Positions 7,585-14,523 of a stretch of 15,884 nt of DNA are shown piece after piece. The notes under the pieces were generated by a model. The model saw only the letters and a program-made list of their open reading frames with translations. It did not search any database and was not told the DNA's origin. Every line of letters starts with the position of its first letter. Within the stretch, counting starts at the first letter, position 1. This stretch comes from Deltaproteobacteria bacterium (GTDB lineage: Bacteria > Desulfobacterota > Desulfobulbia > Desulfobulbales > Desulfobulbaceae). Position numbers and translations under genes: made by a program. The stretch lies in NCBI GenBank assembly GCA_024277485.1, contig JAJRVA010000158.1, positions 1-15,884 on the forward strand. The letters run 5' to 3'.

Positions 7585-8496
7585 ATGAAAACCGAGTCCG
7601 ACCATAAGGCTGTTCTTTTAAAAAGAGCTACCTATGCCTCTGTCACGGTTGCCCTGACACTGATTGCAGCCAAGCTCGCGGCATGGCTGATCACCGGTTC
7701 CCTGAGTGTCATGGCATCCCTTGTCGATTCACTCATGGACGCGGCAGCTTCGGCCATCAACCTTGTCGCGGTTCGCCTGTCTCTCCAGCCTGCCGATGAA
7801 GAGCATCGCTACGGGCACGGTAAGGCCGAGTTCCTGGCCGGTCTTGCCCAGGCCTCTTTTATTGCCGGTTCTGCTTTTTTTCTTGTTGTTCATGCGGTCG
7901 AGCGTCTGCGCAACCCTGTTCCCGTCCAGCAGGCTGCAGTCGGTATGATCGTTATGGTGGCCTCAATCGCGGTTACCCTTGCCCTGCTTGCCTACCAGCA
8001 CCATGTCATCCGCCGGACAAATTCCACTGCCATCCGGGCGGATGCCCTCCACTATGCCACGGACGTGCTGACAAATCTCGGCACCATGGCAGCTCTTTTT
8101 TTCGCCTACACCGGCTGGCCCGGTCTGGATCCGATCTTTGCCATCATCATTGCCGGATATATTTTGTACAGCGCCTGCAAGATAGGATACGAGGCCGGAC
8201 AGATGCTGATGGACCGGGAATTGCCGTCGGAAATAAGGCAAGAGATTTTCCGCATTGCCCAGTCACCTCCCCAGGTGAAAGGGGTGCATGATATCCGGAC
8301 CAGGCAGTCCGGCCAGATCATCATGATCCAGCTGCACCTGGAACTTGAGGACGATATTCCTCTTATCAGGGCGCACGGCATTGCCCGGGCGGTTGAAAAG
8401 GAAATACTACGCTCCTGGCCCGAGGCGGACGTGATCATCCACCAGGATCCGGTTCACCTGACCATGAAGACCGAAAGGAAAAATTTTACATATTAA
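7585..8496 (+). CDS. fieF: Cation diffusion facilitator, FieF/YiiP type metal efflux pump
   Basis: A 303-residue inner-membrane CDF transporter that exports divalent metals (Fe2+, Zn2+ and similar) in exchange for protons. It matches E. coli FieF/YiiP along its whole length. The transmembrane metal site is intact: Asp48 and Asp52 (DSLMD), His156 and Asp160 (HYATD). The motifs SLQPADEEHRYGHGKAE and ILYSACKIGYEA are also diagnostic. The cytoplasmic domain carries HDIRTRQSG and ends with DVIIHQDP. The ATG at 7585 gives the family's normal N-terminus; a TTG at 7552 would add 11 residues and no clear ribosome-binding site supports either. The stop codon overlaps the end of the convergent kinase gene by 11 bp. 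Which metal is transported cannot be read from the sequence. Confidence 0.92.
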   Translation: MKTESDHKAVLLKRATYASVTVALTLIAAKLAAWLITGSLSVMASLVDSLMDAAASAINLVAVRLSLQPADEEHRYGHGKAEFLAGLAQASFIAGSAFFLVVHAVERLRNPVPVQQAAVGMIVMVASIAVTLALLAYQHHVIRRTNSTAIRADALHYATDVLTNLGTMAALFFAYTGWPGLDPIFAIIIAGYILYSACKIGYEAGQMLMDRELPSEIRQEIFRIAQSPPQVKGVHDIRTRQSGQIIMIQLHLELEDDIPLIRAHGIARAVEKEILRSWPEADVIIHQDPVHLTMKTERKNFTY

Positions 8497-10840
8497 GGGC
8501 AGTATTTACCGCTTCCGCAAGTTCCTGAAGCTGAAAGGGTTTTATCACAGCCGCACAGAAGCCGTACTTTTCAAAAGCCGACATTATGGGATCGTTTGAG
8601 TAGCCGCTTGAGACTATGACCCGGGCATCCGGGTCCAGCTTAAGGATTTCCTGCACAGCCTCTTTTCCTCCCATGCCCCCGGGAATGGTCAGATCCATGA
8701 TAACCAGGTCAAACTTCCGGCCCTGGTTCATGGCCTCCCGGTAGCGCGCAACAGCCTGTTTGCCCTCATGCACCGGTTCCGGCTCAAGGCCTAAGTGCAG
8801 CAGCATTTCAGAGGCAATATCCCGCACCATCTCCTCGTCATCCATGACGAGAATTCTGGCCCCTGGCCGGGGAACAGCCGGCTCTTTTTTCTGATCCTCC
8901 GGGGCAGCGCTTTTTCCAACGCCTGCCGGCAGCAGTATTGTAAAGGTCGTTCCTGCACCGGGGGCCGATGCCACCCGTATGGTTCCCCTGTGCTGACTGA
9001 TTATGGAATGACAGATGGACAACCCGAGTCCGCTCCCCTTTTCCTTGGTTGTGAAGTAGGGATCAAAGAGATGTTCTGACACCGCGGTGGTCATTCCCGG
9101 ACCTTCATCGGCAATGGTTATCTCCACCCAGCGGGTGAGAGGGGTATGCAGCTCTTCGACCTTGCCCTCGTAGTTGCGTGCCGAGATGGTGACTGTTCCC
9201 CCCTCTTCCATGACCTCCCTGGCGTTGAGGATCATGTTCTGGATAACCTGGCTCATCTGGCCCGGGTCAACTTCAACCAGCCACAGGTCCTCCGGTATCT
9301 GCACATCACACCGTACATTGCTGCCCCGCAGGACAAAAACAGACGAGTCCCGTATGATCCCGTCAAGAGATACCGTTCTACGGATGGGACTGCCGCCCCT
9401 GGCAAAGGTAAGCAGCTGCTGGGTCAGTCCCTTGGCCCTGAGGGAGGCCTTTTCCGCATCAAGGAGGAGGGAGGTTATTTTTTCGTCCCCGCCTTCGAGT
9501 CGGTGCATGGCCAGGTCAATATTGCCTAAAATTGCCGACAGGATGTTATTAAAGTCGTGCGCAATGCCGCCTGCAAGTATTCCGACTGATTCCAGTTTCT
9601 GGGTTTTCTGCAGCTCTTTTTCCATGCGGAGCCTGTCGGTCACATCCCTGAAGACGAGGACCACACCGATGATCCTGCTCCCGGCGTCACGTATCGGAGC
9701 GCCGCTGTCGGCAATATTCCGCCTGGTGCCGTCCCTGGCGAGGAGGATCGTCCGGTCGGGCAGGGTCATGATCTTTCCTGTTGAAAGAATCTGTTCCACC
9801 GGGTTTCCGCATTGCTCACCCTGGTCTCCATCCGTTGTTATGCAAAAAATTTCCTGCAGCGGTTTTCCGGTAGCCTCCTCCTGTTTCCAGCCGCACAGTT
9901 TTTCCGCCTCTTTGTTGAGCATCACCACCCGCCCCTCAATGTCAGTGGTAATGACCCCGTCACCTATACTGCGCAGGGTTACAGCTAATCGTTCACGTTC
10001 AGCGGCCAGGGCGTCCTGGGCCCGTCTTCTCTCCGTAATTTCCTGAAAAGAGGTCACCGTGCCGGCCAGGTTGCCGTCCGCATCCCTGAAAGGTCGGGTC
10101 GTCTGCAGAAAGATTTTTTCCGTGCCGTCCGAGAAAATTCTTGGAATCTCGCAGATTGACTGTTCCTGGCCCTTGAGGATAAGTTCAAGGGGACAGTCAG
10201 CACTGTGGCAGAATTTGCCCGGCCGTGATTCGTAGCATTTGAGCGGCCTGCCGTCTTTCCCGGGTGCAGGCCATGTCCTGCGATAGGCCTCGTTGGTCTC
10301 CATGAGCTCGTAGTCTATGGAGGTGATGCAGATCGGGGACGTGCTGTTGAAAATATTTTCCAGGGTGGCCGAGGTCTGCCGCAACCTTTCTTCCGCCTTC
10401 CTGCGCTGCGTATTTTCTTTCTGCAGGGACCGGTTTGCCAGCTCCAGTTCGCCGGTGCGCTTTTCCACAAGTTCCTCGAGATTGTCCTTGTAGTCCTCCA
10501 GCTCGCCGTGAATTTTCTGGAAACGCTGGAAATACACGCCAAAGGCGAAAATAACGATAAAGGCCGCTGTATTCACGGCCCCGCTGAACGGGGAGATACT
10601 CTTCCAGACGGGAGTCATGTCGCTATGGATGAGAAACTGTTTGACCAGGTGGCCGAATGAGCGGGAAACGGCAAAAAAGACAAAGGCGAGGGTCAGGAGA
10701 AAAATGTAGTCCCGGAAGATATCGTCGGGTTTTTTCCTGTTCCAGTCCCATGCACACCAGGCACACGCTATCGCGATGAGCAGGGTCACCATTGACCCGA
10801 TGATATCAACCGCGATAACCGGAGTCCAGGGGACCGTCAT
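8486..10840 (-). CDS. Membrane-anchored hybrid sensor histidine kinase (3 TM, 2 PAS, HisKA, HATPase, REC)
   Basis: A 784-residue hybrid kinase. It has three predicted transmembrane helices (about 8-30, 41-65, 88-108), a coiled coil at about 112-160 (EDYKDNLEELVEKRTGELEL), PAS1 at about 160-290, PAS2 at about 295-415, the phosphoacceptor motif GGIAHDFNN with His428, a HATPase_c domain with GSGLGLSIC, and a C-terminal receiver with Asp716 (MDLTIPGGMGG). PAS1 carries three cysteines in a Cys202-x8-Cys211-x4-Cys216-Pro arrangement that may bind a metal or sense redox state. The start at 10840 is chosen because GGAGG (10849-10853) lies 8 nt upstream and the ATGA overlaps the stop of the membrane-protein gene before it. 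The frame is open to 11233, but that extension lies over the upstream gene and is proline/arginine-rich nonsense. No DNA-binding output is present. Confidence 0.92.
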   Translation of the reverse strand: MTVPWTPVIAVDIIGSMVTLLIAIACAWCAWDWNRKKPDDIFRDYIFLLTLAFVFFAVSRSFGHLVKQFLIHSDMTPVWKSISPFSGAVNTAAFIVIFAFGVYFQRFQKIHGELEDYKDNLEELVEKRTGELELANRSLQKENTQRRKAEERLRQTSATLENIFNSTSPICITSIDYELMETNEAYRRTWPAPGKDGRPLKCYESRPGKFCHSADCPLELILKGQEQSICEIPRIFSDGTEKIFLQTTRPFRDADGNLAGTVTSFQEITERRRAQDALAAERERLAVTLRSIGDGVITTDIEGRVVMLNKEAEKLCGWKQEEATGKPLQEIFCITTDGDQGEQCGNPVEQILSTGKIMTLPDRTILLARDGTRRNIADSGAPIRDAGSRIIGVVLVFRDVTDRLRMEKELQKTQKLESVGILAGGIAHDFNNILSAILGNIDLAMHRLEGGDEKITSLLLDAEKASLRAKGLTQQLLTFARGGSPIRRTVSLDGIIRDSSVFVLRGSNVRCDVQIPEDLWLVEVDPGQMSQVIQNMILNAREVMEEGGTVTISARNYEGKVEELHTPLTRWVEITIADEGPGMTTAVSEHLFDPYFTTKEKGSGLGLSICHSIISQHRGTIRVASAPGAGTTFTILLPAGVGKSAAPEDQKKEPAVPRPGARILVMDDEEMVRDIASEMLLHLGLEPEPVHEGKQAVARYREAMNQGRKFDLVIMDLTIPGGMGGKEAVQEILKLDPDARVIVSSGYSNDPIMSAFEKYGFCAAVIKPFQLQELAEAVNTALNM

Positions 10841-11301
10841 GCCTTTTTCCTCCACGCATTGAGGGCGGCCAACAGGCAGAGAAAGGCCGGCACCAGCAGC
10901 AGGTGATCCAGCCTGCTCAGGTAAAACAGCACATCGCCCGGGGAAGAGAGAGTAAAGCCTGTTATCTTCCCGGCGCTCTGAATGAACCTGTCCGGACTGA
11001 TGAGTTCCCTGCGCCAGTGGCCGTAAAAGGTCAGAAGGTTCCAGAGCAGGACCAGCACGATGAACAGCTTGAACGGAGTCCAGCCCGGACCACGGGCTGG
11101 CGAGTGGTGCAGGCGGTAGAAAAGGACAAGCATCCCGGTGATGAAGAGTATATGGCCTATCTGGTGCGATACCAGCCCTTCGGTGCCGCCATGCTGCTGA
11201 ACCGCCCAGGCGGAATCCGGCAGAACCAGGCAAAGGGCCGGCGGAACAGCGCAGAAAAAGAGAACTCGAAAGAGAATGCAGTGTATTGTCCGAAAAACCA
11301 T
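10837..11301 (-). CDS. Small membrane protein with conserved-looking membrane histidines, partner of the kinase
   Basis: A 154-residue protein of no family I can name. It begins with a signal-peptide-like segment (hydrophobic residues about 8-27, possible cleavage after SAWA at 33), followed by about three transmembrane helices (roughly 47-63, 76-95 and 122-147). Histidines sit at or next to these helices: His46 and His50 (SHQIGH), His95 (FYGHW) and His133 (RLDHLLLVP). Such an arrangement could bind heme or a metal, but this is a guess. The stop codon overlaps the ATG of the hybrid kinase (ATGA), so the two are co-translated and probably form one sensory unit in the inner membrane. An AAGGAC/AAGAGA stretch precedes the ATG. 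Confidence 0.8.
   Translation of the reverse strand: MVFRTIHCILFRVLFFCAVPPALCLVLPDSAWAVQQHGGTEGLVSHQIGHILFITGMLVLFYRLHHSPARGPGWTPFKLFIVLVLLWNLLTFYGHWRRELISPDRFIQSAGKITGFTLSSPGDVLFYLSRLDHLLLVPAFLCLLAALNAWRKKA
10849..10853 (-). promoter_or_regulatory. Ribosome-binding site of the membrane-anchored kinase
   Basis: On the minus strand GGAGG lies 8 nt before the ATG at 10840, inside the end of the upstream gene. It fixes the kinase start and rules out the long upstream extension of the frame. Confidence 0.8.
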
Positions 11302-11453
11302 GCTCTCTTGTCCTTGGAAAACCTGTTGAGTGGCAGAAATTTGACCGGCATTGTCTTTATATTACGTTATTGAAATAATTTAGTCCAGCCTGGCCTGCTT
11401 CCTCTCATAATTTTTTATACCGCAGGATGATAGTCTGGGAGTCAGGGTAAATG

Positions 11454-11471
11454 ACGATTTCCGGAAATCGT
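11454..11471. promoter_or_regulatory. 18-bp perfect palindrome, candidate operator
   Basis: ACGATTTCCGGAAATCGT reads the same on both strands. It lies in the 228-bp space between the divergent membrane-protein/kinase pair (start 11301) and the selenoprotein-bio run (start 11530). With no loop it is more likely a dimeric repressor site than a terminator. A second, wider inverted repeat, ATACCGC (11417-11423) and GCGGTAT (11483-11489), flanks it asymmetrically. The regulator is unknown. Confidence 0.45.
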
Positions 11472-11519
11472 GGCAACGGGCCGCGGTATGGGGTAAACTT
11501 GAACAAACAGTGAATTCAT

Positions 11520-11524
11520 GGAGG
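11520..11524 (+). promoter_or_regulatory. Ribosome-binding site of the putative selenoprotein
   Basis: GGAGG lies 5 nt before the ATG at 11530. It supports translation beginning upstream of the in-frame UGA. The other in-frame ATG, at 11518, overlaps this site and has none of its own. Confidence 0.7.
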
Positions 11525-11529
11525 ATGAC

Positions 11530-11868
11530 ATGGTGATTGAATGGGCATACATGCGCAAGGGCTGAGCCTCGTGCACCAAGGCACAGGCTGTGCTGAGTAA
11601 ACAGCGGTTAAGTATCAGGGAAACGGTTGAAGCCAAAAAACAAAAAATTTCCGGTGATGAGGCCTGGGATTTTCTCAAAAAAGCCGGGGAAATAGTAGTG
11701 GGGCGCGGCAAAAAATATCTCGTCTTCACACCATCGGAGGAGAACAGGGAGGAAATTCTGCAGCAGTGCCTGGGAAGGACCGGTAATCTCAGAGCGCCGG
11801 CCCTGCGCATCGGCAGCAGGGACATTATCGGTTTCAATGAGGAGATGTACGAAAAATACGTGGGCTGA
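11530..11868 (+). CDS. ArsC/glutaredoxin-like selenoprotein (UGA at 11563-11565 read as selenocysteine)
   Basis: A 112-residue thioredoxin-fold protein if the in-frame TGA at codon 12 is read as selenocysteine. The N-terminus reads MVIEWAYMRKG-U-ASC-TKAQ, giving a UxxC redox motif (Sec12, Cys15) in place of the CxxC of ArsC/Spx/glutaredoxin-like proteins. The part after the UGA continues in the same frame without a stop to TGA 11866-11868 and contains GRTGNLRAPALRIG with a probable cis-Pro90, then GFNEEMY, typical of the fold. I recall annotated ArsC family (seleno)proteins with this pattern. Reading from the first GTG after the UGA (11590) would give 92 residues with no active site, and it has no ribosome-binding site, whereas GGAGG precedes the ATG at 11530. 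Stem-loops follow the UGA. bioF begins 22 bp downstream. The substrate and role are unknown; a thiol/selenol oxidoreductase is inferred. Genuine arsenate reduction is not implied. Confidence 0.82.
11565..11593 (+). promoter_or_regulatory. Candidate bacterial SECIS region just after the UGA
   Basis: Two mutually exclusive hairpins follow the UGA. The first pairs AGCCT-c-GTGC (11565-11574, one bulged C) with GCAC-AGGCT (11581-11589) over a 6-nt loop: nine base pairs, but its loop starts only 9 nt after the UGA. The second pairs GCACA (11581-11585) with TGTGC (11589-11593) over a GGC loop that starts 20 nt after the UGA. The second fits the known rule for bacterial SECIS elements better: a small apical loop with G in its first two positions, roughly 16-37 nt from the UGA. 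Which one SelB would bind is not decided. Confidence 0.5.
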
Positions 11869-11890
11869 TTCTCCTGTCCACAGGTTCGCT

Positions 11891-13072
11891 ATGGCTGATA
11901 TCAATCTCCACCTGCAGGATAAGCTGCACAGGCTGGCACGGGAGGGGCTCCTCCGAAAGGTCGTTTCCCTGGAGCATCATGGGCTGAGCAGGGTGTCCAG
12001 GTCCGGCCGGACCTGGCTCAACCTCTCGGGCAATGATTACCTGGGCCTGGCTGCAGACAGGGAACTTGTGGATGCGTTTCATCGCCGGATCAAACCTGAA
12101 ACCCTTGTGGAAAGGTTTGGCCCCGGTGCTGCCGCTTCCCGCCTGATGAGCGGAAATTCCGGGTTGTACGACCAGCTTGAGGGCAGGCTTGCCGCCCTGT
12201 ACGGTAAAGAACGCTGCCTGGTCTTCAACTCCGGATACCACGGTAATGCCGGTATACTGCCGGCCCTGGCCCGGAAGGGTGATCTGATTGTGGCGGACAG
12301 GCTGTGCCATGCAAGTCTCATCGACGGCATGCGTCTCTCCAGGGCCCGGTCTCTCCGCTACACGCATCTTGATTATCACCACCTTGAGGAGATCCTGGCA
12401 AAAAAACGAAACAGCTACAACCAGGTTTTCCTGGTCACCGAATCGGTCTTCAGCATGGATGGAGATACTGTTGACCTGCACAGGCTCGTTGCCCTGAAAG
12501 ACAAGTACCGGTGCTGTCTGTACCTTGACGAGGCGCATGCGGTGGGTGTGCTGGGCAGGCGTGGCCTGGGTCTTGCCGAGCAGGAAGGGTGTGTCCAGGA
12601 TATTGATCTGCTCTTCGGCACTTTCGGCAAGGCCCTGGCCGGCATCGGCGGCTTTGTCGCCTGTTCAGAGATCGTGGCCGATTACCTTGTCAACAGGGCG
12701 CGGACCCTGATATTCACCACCGGCCTGCCCCCGGTCTGCCTGAGCTGGCTCCTGTTTGTCCTTGACCGGGTGGTGGCGATGGAAAGCGAACGGGAACATC
12801 TGCAGGCGCTGGCCGCGAAGGTCCGCCGGGCCTGTACAGAGCGTGGACTGGCTACCGGTGGCACCACGCAGATTATTCCGGTCATGATCGGAGAAAGTGC
12901 CAGGGCGGTGGCGGTTGCGGAAGAGCTGCGGCAACAAGGGTTCTGGGTAACCGCAGTCAGGCCTCCAACCGTGCCGGACAGGACAGCCCGCCTGCGCCTG
13001 TCCCTTGCCGCTGACATGTGTGAAGAGGACCTGGCGCCTCTTGCCGGAATAATCGCGGGCTCCCTGGTATAA
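11891..13072 (+). CDS. bioF: 8-amino-7-oxononanoate synthase (biotin synthesis)
   Basis: A 393-residue PLP-dependent alpha-oxoamine synthase. BioF joins a pimeloyl thioester (pimeloyl-ACP or -CoA) to L-alanine with loss of CO2, giving 8-amino-7-oxononanoate (KAPA). Visible landmarks: WLNLSGNDYLGLA near the N-terminus, FNSGYHGN, the PLP-contact motif DEAHAVG (Asp213, His216), and GTFGKALAGIGG with the Schiff-base Lys247. The Asn-Asp-Tyr and Ser-Gly-Asn motifs favour BioF, and the bioG-bioC neighbours make the biotin assignment firm over 2-amino-3-ketobutyrate ligase or serine palmitoyltransferase. The ATG at 11891 gives the usual N-terminus; the frame is open upstream to 11837, overlapping the selenoprotein. 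bioG begins 4 bp after its stop. Confidence 0.93.
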   Translation: MADINLHLQDKLHRLAREGLLRKVVSLEHHGLSRVSRSGRTWLNLSGNDYLGLAADRELVDAFHRRIKPETLVERFGPGAAASRLMSGNSGLYDQLEGRLAALYGKERCLVFNSGYHGNAGILPALARKGDLIVADRLCHASLIDGMRLSRARSLRYTHLDYHHLEEILAKKRNSYNQVFLVTESVFSMDGDTVDLHRLVALKDKYRCCLYLDEAHAVGVLGRRGLGLAEQEGCVQDIDLLFGTFGKALAGIGGFVACSEIVADYLVNRARTLIFTTGLPPVCLSWLLFVLDRVVAMESEREHLQALAAKVRRACTERGLATGGTTQIIPVMIGESARAVAVAEELRQQGFWVTAVRPPTVPDRTARLRLSLAADMCEEDLAPLAGIIAGSLV

Positions 13073-13076
13073 CAGT

Positions 13077-13754
13077 ATGCGGAACCACTGGTTGATCAGG
13101 GGGAGCCATTCCTCGTGTGTCCTGTTTTTTGCGGGCTGGGGCATGGACCCGGCCCCCTTTGCAGACATATCGCTGCCGGGGCACGACCTCCTCCTGATCT
13201 ATGATTACAGTCAACTGGAAAGAACAGTCCCGTCGGAGATGGCTGGCAACAGGTACGACCAGCTGCATCTTGTGGCCTGGTCCATGGGGGTATGGGCTGC
13301 CGCCACCGTGCTTGACCGCGGCGCGGCCGGCTTTGCCTCAACACTTGCGGTAAACGGTACGCTGACGCCCATTGACGATACCCGTGGCCTTGGGACTGCG
13401 GTCTATGATACGATGATACACAACCTGACACCAGATACCCTGCATGCTTTTTATGATTCGATGTTTGCAGTTTCATCAGAGGCTGCCAGGTTCAGGGCCT
13501 GCCGGCCGCATCGTTGCCGGGAAGATCTCCGGCGCGAGCTGATCTCCCTGCGTGATGCATATCGTGAATTCGGCCCGGCGCCGGATATTTTTACCCGAAA
13601 ACTTGTCTCCAGCCGGGACCGCGTCTTTCCGGCAAGAAATCAGCTCAGGGCGTGGGGCAGAGAAAACTGTATTCTTGTGAAGACAGGCCATTTTCCCTTT
13701 TATGACCGCCTCTTCCGCGAGACCATGTGGAGCAGCGCTACTCGGACAGAATGA
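13077..13754 (+). CDS. bioG: Pimeloyl-ACP methyl ester esterase BioG
   Basis: A 225-residue alpha/beta-hydrolase of the BioG (DUF452) type. It hydrolyses the methyl ester of pimeloyl-ACP, ending the BioC-initiated disguise and releasing pimeloyl-ACP for BioF. The N-terminal signature LFFAGWGMDP is typical. The nucleophile is Ser69 in AWSMGVWAA; Asp181 (SSRDRVFPARNQ) and His205 (KTGHFPFYD) complete the likely triad. It takes the place that bioH has in E. coli. It starts 4 bp after bioF without a clear ribosome-binding site, and its stop overlaps the bioC start (ATGA), so the three genes are probably translated as a coupled set. Confidence 0.93.
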   Translation: MRNHWLIRGSHSSCVLFFAGWGMDPAPFADISLPGHDLLLIYDYSQLERTVPSEMAGNRYDQLHLVAWSMGVWAAATVLDRGAAGFASTLAVNGTLTPIDDTRGLGTAVYDTMIHNLTPDTLHAFYDSMFAVSSEAARFRACRPHRCREDLRRELISLRDAYREFGPAPDIFTRKLVSSRDRVFPARNQLRAWGRENCILVKTGHFPFYDRLFRETMWSSATRTE

Positions 13755-14506
13755 ATATAAACAAGGAACTGATACAGAGACGCTTCGCCCGGGCCGCAGC
13801 GACCTATGATCGTGAGGCAGCGGTACAGCGCCGGGTGGCTGACCGGTTGACCACCCTGCTGGGCCAGTATATTGGTCTGCCGCCGAAAAGAATTTTAGAG
13901 ATAGGCTGCTGCACGGGACTGCTGACCCGGAAGCTGACCGCGCTCTACCGGGGAGCGGCCCTGTATGCCAACGACCTGGTGCCGGAATTTGCAGCGCCTG
14001 TTACGGAAAAAACAGCGGCTTCGCGCCATATTGTCTTTCTTGAAGGCGATATTGAAACACTGGCCCTTCCCCCGGATCTCGACCTGGTCATTTCCTCGTC
14101 CACCTTTCACTGGCTCACCGATTTTCCCGCCCTTGTCCGCAGGCTGTCCGAACAGATGACACCGGAAAGCACCCTTGCCTTTTCAATGTACAGCTCGCAC
14201 AACCTTTTTGAACTGAGGGAAATAACAGGTATGGGGCTGCGATACTTCAATCTGCATGAAATCAGGGCGTGCGTGGCCAATCATTTTCATGTTCTCGCCG
14301 GCGAGGAAGAACATATCACCTACCGGTTCAAAACACCCCTGGATATTCTCCTGCATCTCAGGAAAACAGGGGTGAACGCGCTTGACACTCCTGTCTGGAA
14401 CCGCTCAAGACTGGAGAGTTTCAGCCGGGAATACCAGGCCCGTTTCAAGGACGGAGACCACGTCAGGCTTACCTACCATCCAATCTATCTTGTAGCCCGC
14501 AAGTGA
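13751..14506 (+). CDS. bioC: Malonyl-ACP O-methyltransferase BioC
   Basis: A 251-residue class I SAM-dependent methyltransferase. BioC methylates the free carboxyl of malonyl-ACP (or -CoA) so that the fatty-acid elongation cycle can build pimeloyl-ACP methyl ester. The SAM-binding motif I is ILEIGCCTG (Glu50 to Gly56), and the family segment DLVISSSTFHWLTD follows in the middle. The N-terminal INKELIQRRFARAAATYD resembles the FGRAAATYDQ-type start of BioC. The ATG at 13751 overlaps the bioG stop (ATGA); a GTG at 13727 would extend the protein by 8 residues into bioG without support. Together with bioF and bioG it forms the pimelate branch. bioA, bioD and bioB are not in the window. Confidence 0.93.
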   Translation: MNINKELIQRRFARAAATYDREAAVQRRVADRLTTLLGQYIGLPPKRILEIGCCTGLLTRKLTALYRGAALYANDLVPEFAAPVTEKTAASRHIVFLEGDIETLALPPDLDLVISSSTFHWLTDFPALVRRLSEQMTPESTLAFSMYSSHNLFELREITGMGLRYFNLHEIRACVANHFHVLAGEEEHITYRFKTPLDILLHLRKTGVNALDTPVWNRSRLESFSREYQARFKDGDHVRLTYHPIYLVARK

Positions 14507-14523
14507 GAGGTTGAAAAGTTTTC

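Noticed and set aside
9174..10046. 290-residue plus-strand frame inside the membrane kinase
   Set aside because: Antisense shadow of the PAS/HisKA region; Ser/Arg-rich with no family features.
10841..11233. N-terminal extension of the membrane-anchored kinase frame to 915 residues
   Set aside because: It lies over the upstream membrane-protein gene in another frame, is rich in Pro/Arg without domain-like pattern, and the ATG at 10840 has GGAGG plus an ATGA overlap.
11590..11868. A 92-residue gene starting at GTG 11590
   Set aside because: No ribosome-binding site before this GTG, and it starts inside the first helix of a thioredoxin fold, lacking the UxxC motif. Translation from 11530 through the UGA explains the region better.
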